Shown piece after piece: positions 6,468 to 9,350 of a stretch of 9,350 nt of DNA. The position numbers and the translations under genes are program-made. The notes under the pieces were generated by a model that was given only the letters and a program-made list of their open reading frames with translations, was not told the DNA's origin and did no database searches. Every line of letters starts with the position of its first letter. The first letter of the stretch is position 1. Source of the DNA: Candidatus Latescibacterota bacterium (lineage in GTDB: Bacteria > Krumholzibacteriota > Krumholzibacteriia > Krumholzibacteriales > WJIX01); assembly GCA_030621255.1 (NCBI GenBank), contig JAUXHZ010000022.1, positions 1-9,350 of the forward strand. The letters run 5' to 3'.

Positions 6468-7828
6468 GGGTTATACCTTTTCATAGCTTCTACCATAAGG
6501 ATCGCGCCGTCGATTGAACGGGCTACGGGAACATTATTAAGCTGAAATCCTTCGATGATCATGCGGTATTTCTCCACATGGGGGACATATGCGACTATTG
6601 GTTTTCTTATTTCCTGATAAAGCTGGCTGATTCTCGCTCCCACATCGGTTGTCACCTCCGGGAGGTAGGGGAGAAGGAGCACCAGGACACAATCAATTTC
6701 TTCCAGCTTACTGAGTTCTGAAGTCGCTATTATAAAATCATCATCACGGGCGCTGCCGGTAAGGTCGATCGGATTTCCCAGAGAAGCAATAGGCTGAATG
6801 CTGGCTGAAAGTCTTTCTCTTATGCGTTTCTGTGTTTTCTTCGGCAACAGCGGCACTTCCAATCCTGATCTGTCGCATATATCTACCGCTATAGCTCCAT
6901 GGCCGCCGCTCGCCGTTACAATACCTACTCGTCCGTTTATTGGTTTTGGATAGCAGCTCAGCGATTCACAAAAAGAGATCATCTCATACTCATTCTTTGC
7001 TTCCACCAGTCCGAATTGTCTCATGATTGAGGAAAACACGGTGTAGTCCCCTGCTATCGAAGCGGTATGGCTTAAAACAGCTCTGCTGCCCGCCTCGCTT
7101 TGCCCCCCCTTCATTACTATTATCGGTTTTGGAAATCTGTTCGCGATCTGAGCAAACTCTCTGCCCTCACCCGGCCCGAAACCTTCAATGTAAAAGGCTA
7201 TTACATCGGTCTTATCATCTCTCGCGAAGAAGGTAAGCAGGTCCAGTTCATTTACAACAGCTTTGTTTCCTATACTTATGGCTCTGGAAAGCCCGACCCC
7301 CTGTCCGGCGAATTTAACCATCTGATCGACAAGGATGCCGCCGCTCTGGCTGACTATGGCCACGTTGCCGGATTCCGGCCTGACCATTCTTTCACTGGGA
7401 AGGAAGAAGGAATCGACTGAATCCGGCGAGTATATTCCAAGACAGTTGGGCCCTATTATGGGAAAATCCGCTTTCTTCACTACCTCAAGAAGTTTTTTCT
7501 TTAAATCGCCGCGGCCTGATTCGGCGAACCCGCCTGAAATAACCGCCGCGCCGCCGACCCAGCACTCGATACACTCGCTGAGAACAGCCGGTACATATTC
7601 GGCTCGGATTGCAATAATCGCGAGATCAATCTTCTCCGGGATATCCTTGATGCTTTTGTAAACCTTTTCCTTGTAATATATACCGCCCTTGGGATTTACA
7701 GCGTACACCTTTACCGGATAGCGAAAGTAGTTTTTGTTGTAGATTACATTCGCCGGATGGCGGTCATTTGTGAGGGAAACTCCAACAACCGCTATAGTTT
7801 TGGGCTCGAATAGTTTCAGAAAATCCAA
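6461..7828 (-). CDS. acdA: Acyl-CoA synthetase (ADP-forming), alpha subunit
   Basis: Predicted 455-residue protein matching the ~460-residue alpha subunit of acetate/acyl-CoA ligase (ADP-forming). Residues ~5-130 are the CoA-binding Rossmann domain (TIAVVGVSL near the start, VYAVNPKGG, IIGPNCLGIYSP). Residues ~150-285 and ~300-455 are the two flavodoxin-like succinyl-CoA-synthetase-type domains (GNVAIVSQSGGI, SIGNKAVVNELDLL, GRVGIVTASGGHG, LGNPIDLTGSA). LSHTASIAG carries His254, the catalytic His that is phosphorylated and passes phosphate to ADP on AcdB. Glu215 in AFYIEGF corresponds to the supporting Glu (Glu218 in the Pyrococcus enzyme). The start is TTG, supported by AAGGAG five bases upstream. 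It is first in a probable operon with acdB, a small membrane gene and a symporter. Split alpha/beta genes are typical of archaea and some bacteria; many other bacteria have one fused gene. Confidence 0.93.
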   Translation of the reverse strand: MDFLKLFEPKTIAVVGVSLTNDRHPANVIYNKNYFRYPVKVYAVNPKGGIYYKEKVYKSIKDIPEKIDLAIIAIRAEYVPAVLSECIECWVGGAAVISGGFAESGRGDLKKKLLEVVKKADFPIIGPNCLGIYSPDSVDSFFLPSERMVRPESGNVAIVSQSGGILVDQMVKFAGQGVGLSRAISIGNKAVVNELDLLTFFARDDKTDVIAFYIEGFGPGEGREFAQIANRFPKPIIVMKGGQSEAGSRAVLSHTASIAGDYTVFSSIMRQFGLVEAKNEYEMISFCESLSCYPKPINGRVGIVTASGGHGAIAVDICDRSGLEVPLLPKKTQKRIRERLSASIQPIASLGNPIDLTGSARDDDFIIATSELSKLEEIDCVLVLLLPYLPEVTTDVGARISQLYQEIRKPIVAYVPHVEKYRMIIEGFQLNNVPVARSIDGAILMVEAMKRYNPC

Positions 7829-7833
7829 TTGCT

Positions 7834-7839
7834 CTCCTT
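7834..7839 (-). promoter_or_regulatory. Ribosome binding site fixing the TTG start of acdA
   Basis: AAGGAG on the minus strand, five bases before the TTG at 7828. The strength and spacing make the unusual start codon credible. Confidence 0.7.
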
Positions 7840-7865
7840 AAAGTGAAACAGATTGTACACCTTCT

Positions 7866-7894
7866 ATCCTGCTACATATAAGAATCACTGTCAA
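7866..7894 (-). promoter_or_regulatory. Candidate promoter of the acdAB-symporter operon
   Basis: A perfect TTGACA (7889-7894) is followed at 17 bases by CAGGAT (7866-7871), which keeps the key A at position 2 and T at position 6 of a -10 box. The expected start is near 7859, giving a ~30-base leader. The weak -10 box suggests help from an activator. The -35 lies inside the CTGT/ACAG palindrome at 7888-7904. Confidence 0.4.
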
Positions 7895-7904
7895 GCAGAT
7901 ACAG
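7888..7904. promoter_or_regulatory. CTGT-N9-ACAG palindrome in the divergent region upstream of the umuDC operon
   Basis: CTGT (7888-7891) and ACAG (7901-7904) form a dyad like the enterobacterial LexA box (CTGT-N8-ACAG) but with nine central bases. It covers the -35 of the acdA promoter and lies just upstream of the candidate umu promoters. It could bind a LexA-type or other repressor. One extra central base and an unknown host LexA specificity keep this tentative. Confidence 0.25.
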
Positions 7905-7929
7905 CAGCTTGAACCCTGAGGGCCATGAT

Positions 7930-7963
7930 TAATACTTTCAAAGATCTGCATAAAATCGTATTA
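7930..7963 (+). promoter_or_regulatory. TAATAC/GTATTA inverted repeat overlapping the umu promoter region
   Basis: TAATAC (7930-7935) and GTATTA (7958-7963) are exact reverse complements with 22 bases between. Both arms overlap candidate -10 elements: AATACT at 7931-7936 and TATTAT at 7959-7964. Between them is a small CTTTCAAAG dyad. It is a plausible operator, though six-base arms in AT-rich DNA can arise by chance. Confidence 0.25.
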
Positions 7964-7964
7964 T
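7936..7964 (+). promoter_or_regulatory. Candidate promoter for the 116-residue protein/umuD/umuC operon
   Basis: TTTCAA (7936-7941), 17 bases, TATTAT (7959-7964, five of six consensus). It would start transcription near 7971 and leave a ~50-base leader. An alternative upstream pair is TTGAAC (7909-7914), 16 bases, AATACT (7931-7936). I cannot choose between them from sequence. Confidence 0.35.
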
Positions 7965-8020
7965 TCCATAGTTGAGTTATGATTTGTTCACCCCGGCGAT
8001 GGGTTTGGATGGGGGGCTGT

Positions 8021-8371
8021 ATGAATTACATACATAAAGAACTTGCCTCCGGAAGATGGAAGAAGATGTCTATTTCCATGCAGATGGCCAACATCGGCAG
8101 CGAAGTCAGCCGGGCGCTCAACTGGCGGAAAAAGGGGAATGAGGAATATTCTCAAAGGGCCGCGGCAAGAGCCCTGGAGTTGCTTGATCTGAGTCTTGAT
8201 TCGACCAGGTCATTTCCGCGGCTCAAGGAACTGGCCCGTCTGCGGGAAGCCGTGGTTGATTACTTTTACGGGACTAACCAGTTCTCTTCATCCGAAGTGT
8301 TGTGGCGAAAATACTTCGATCATTTCACTTATGCCGCGCGAAAAAATAAATGTGGATATGACAGCGATTAA
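8021..8371 (+). CDS. Uncharacterised 116-residue helical protein, first gene of a umuDC operon
   Basis: Predicted 116-residue soluble protein. I start it at the ATG at 8021 (MNYIHKELASGRW), preceded by a GGGGGG run four bases upstream, rather than at in-frame ATGs at 7979 or 8009, because the region before it (CSPRRWVWMGGC) looks non-coding. No signal peptide or membrane helix. The protein appears all-helical, perhaps a four-helix bundle: ~17-36 (NIGSEVSRALNW), ~41-60 (YSQRAAARALELLDL), ~66-83 (RLKELARLREAVVDYF) and ~88-108 (WRKYFDHFTYAAR). It resembles a family of hypothetical proteins I recall from uncultured bacteria with the pattern GRW...NIGSEV.RA..W...ALELLDL; no function is known to me. 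The stop is 21 bases before umuD on the same strand, so it is probably co-transcribed with the translesion polymerase genes. A role in the SOS or mutasome response is inference from position only. No nuclease, HEPN RxxxxH or DNA-binding motif is evident. Confidence 0.75.
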   Translation: MNYIHKELASGRWKKMSISMQMANIGSEVSRALNWRKKGNEEYSQRAAARALELLDLSLDSTRSFPRLKELARLREAVVDYFYGTNQFSSSEVLWRKYFDHFTYAARKNKCGYDSD

Positions 8372-8392
8372 TATTAAAATCGGGAACACGCC

Positions 8393-8845
8393 ATGATGAA
8401 GATAAAAAAAATAAAAACCACTTCTGTAATTGATTTCTACACAGCCGATATATCTACAAAACTGCCGCTTCCCTTTGTTGACAGCGGTATAGCCGCGGGG
8501 TTTCCCTCTCCCGCTGAAGACTACATTGATCTGACTCTTGATCTTAACAAAGAAGTAGTCAACAACCCCAGCTCCACATTCTACGGCCGCGTAAAAGGTT
8601 CTTCCATGAAAGACGCGGATATTCATAACGGCGACATTCTGGTTATTGATAAATCGCTTGAACCGGCAAACGGAAAAGTAGCTGTCTGCTTTATTGACGG
8701 TGAGTTCACCCTGAAAAGGATGAAATTTATTAAAAAGAAGCTCTTTCTCGTCCCCGCCAATAAAGACTATGACCCCATAGAGGTAACAAAGGAAAACGAT
8801 TTTATTGTCTGGGGAATCGTCACCTATATTATTAAGAAGATGTAA
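8393..8845 (+). CDS. umuD: UmuD-like S24 self-cleaving protease subunit of DNA polymerase V
   Basis: Predicted 150-residue protein of the UmuD/LexA S24 family (E. coli UmuD is 139). In the known system, RecA filaments trigger self-cleavage, and the trimmed dimer joins UmuC to form the error-prone polymerase V. Residues 33-45, IAAGFPSPAEDYI, contain the Ala35-Gly36 cleavage site (Cys24-Gly25 in E. coli). GRVKGSSM carries the nucleophile Ser71 and FTLKRM the general base Lys108. The cleavage-to-Ser (35) and Ser-to-Lys (37) spacings equal those in E. coli. The longer N-terminal arm, MMKIKKIKTT, is rich in Lys. No helix-turn-helix precedes the protease domain, so it is UmuD-like rather than a LexA repressor. 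Two adjacent ATGs (8393, 8396) could serve; the upstream GGGAA site is modest. It is tightly followed by umuC. Confidence 0.93.
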   Translation: MMKIKKIKTTSVIDFYTADISTKLPLPFVDSGIAAGFPSPAEDYIDLTLDLNKEVVNNPSSTFYGRVKGSSMKDADIHNGDILVIDKSLEPANGKVAVCFIDGEFTLKRMKFIKKKLFLVPANKDYDPIEVTKENDFIVWGIVTYIIKKM

Positions 8846-8847
8846 CC

Positions 8848-9350
8848 ATGTTTGCACTAGCTGACTGCAACAATTTCTACGCCTCATGCGAGCGCGTTTT
8901 TCAGCCGGACTTGCGCGATAAACCGGTTGTGGTGCTTTCCAACAATGACGGCTGCATTATTGCGCGTTCCAATGAAGCCAAGGCGCTCGGCATCAAGATG
9001 GGACAGCCCGCTTTTAAATTTGAGGATTTCCTCAGGAAACACAATGTCGCGGTCTTCTCCTCCAACTACACCCTTTACGGCGATATGTCCCAGCGGGTGA
9101 TGAATACGCTGGGCACTTTCACCCCCCGGCTGGAAATTTACTCCATTGATGAAGCATTCCTGGATCTGAGCGGATTCTCGCGTCATGATCTCTCCGCGTA
9201 CGCGGAGACAATCCGCAGAGAGACAGCCAAGAGAACAGGGATACCGGTCAGTATCGGTATCGGCGCGACCAAAACACTGGCCAAAGCCGCCAACCACTTT
9301 GCCAAGAGAGACGCGGACTGCCGCGGGGTGCTGATCATAGATACACCGGG
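8848..9350 (+). CDS. umuC: UmuC-like Y-family DNA polymerase (N-terminal part, cut by window edge)
   Basis: The frame is open for 167 codons from the ATG at 8848 to the edge; whole UmuC is about 420 residues. It starts two bases after the umuD stop, a coupled arrangement. The sequence opens MFALADCNNFYASCERVF, the UmuC-type palm start with metal-binding Asp6. NNDGCIIARSNEAKALGIKMGQP is the fingers region. YSIDEAF holds the catalytic pair Asp101-Glu102, at the same numbers as in E. coli UmuC. SIGIGATKTLAKAANHFAK is the conserved palm helix that follows. The Cys7/Asn-Asn pattern and neighbouring umuD separate it from DinB (Pol IV), whose start is usually MRKIIHIDMDAFFAS-like. No frameshift or lost key residue is visible in the part present. 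With UmuD it should carry out translesion synthesis on damaged DNA. Confidence 0.93.
   Translation, partial: MFALADCNNFYASCERVFQPDLRDKPVVVLSNNDGCIIARSNEAKALGIKMGQPAFKFEDFLRKHNVAVFSSNYTLYGDMSQRVMNTLGTFTPRLEIYSIDEAFLDLSGFSRHDLSAYAETIRRETAKRTGIPVSIGIGATKTLAKAANHFAKRDADCRGVLIIDTP

Noticed and set aside
7979..8020. ATG at 7979 or 8009 as the start of the 116-residue protein
   Set aside because: The extra residues look non-coding, 7979 lies almost at the predicted transcription start, and a G-run sits properly before the ATG at 8021.
8393..8845. LexA-type or phage repressor
   Set aside because: There is no N-terminal helix-turn-helix, the length fits UmuD, and umuC follows two bases later.
8288..8887. 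199-codon open frame on the minus strand
   Set aside because: It lies antisense over umuD and the end of the 116-residue gene. Its protein has no recognisable family, while the plus-strand frames carry catalytic motifs.
8884..9297. 137-codon open frame on the minus strand
   Set aside because: Antisense to umuC, whose plus-strand frame has Asp6 and Asp101-Glu102 in place.
1..9350. CRISPR array, tRNA genes, toxin-antitoxin pair or phage-defence island
   Set aside because: No regular direct repeats, no cloverleaf sequences, and no nuclease, antitoxin or defence-family motifs seen; the only mobile DNA is the IS3 scrap.

Overview
The window comes from a diderm (Gram-negative type) bacterium. It encodes an outer-membrane beta-barrel protein with a Sec signal, a lipoprotein with a lipobox, and a UmuD/UmuC pair. 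Base composition is moderate and several genes start with TTG or GTG behind good Shine-Dalgarno sequences. A two-subunit ADP-forming acyl-CoA synthetase in a diderm, beside a metallopeptidase/propeller/barrel fusion, fits an uncultured sediment lineage of the FCB type. That placement is an inference of low certainty.

Left part (1-3245, all minus strand): the start of a small lipoprotein gene runs off the left edge. Directly upstream of it lies a decayed 3' end of an IS3-family insertion sequence, with a nonsense codon and no catalytic part. The IS fragment abuts the stop codon of a large gene for a three-part exported protein: an HExxH zinc peptidase domain, a PD40/TolB-like beta-propeller and a C-terminal D15/Omp85-like beta-barrel. 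A divergent promoter region (3246-3425) separates this gene from a plus-strand gene for a two-helix membrane protein with a bacterial PH domain (3426-4028).

Middle (4087-7828, minus strand): a probable four-gene operon in the order acdA, acdB, a 39-residue membrane protein, SSS-family sodium:solute symporter. AcdA and AcdB together form an acyl-CoA synthetase (ADP-forming) that turns an acyl-CoA into an acid plus ATP, or the reverse. The tiny protein is probably the accessory subunit of the symporter. The natural reading is coupling of carboxylate transport to CoA-thioester energy metabolism. An imperfect inverted repeat lies between the enzyme and transporter halves.

Right part (7829-9350): a divergent control region with candidate promoters both ways and two palindromic elements leads into a plus-strand operon: an unnamed 116-residue all-helical protein, then umuD (self-cleaving S24 protease subunit of translesion polymerase V) and umuC (Y-family polymerase, cut by the window edge). 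The unnamed protein tightly linked to umuDC and the tripartite peptidase/propeller/barrel protein are the most interesting items. I see no tRNA, rRNA, CRISPR array or complete mobile element.
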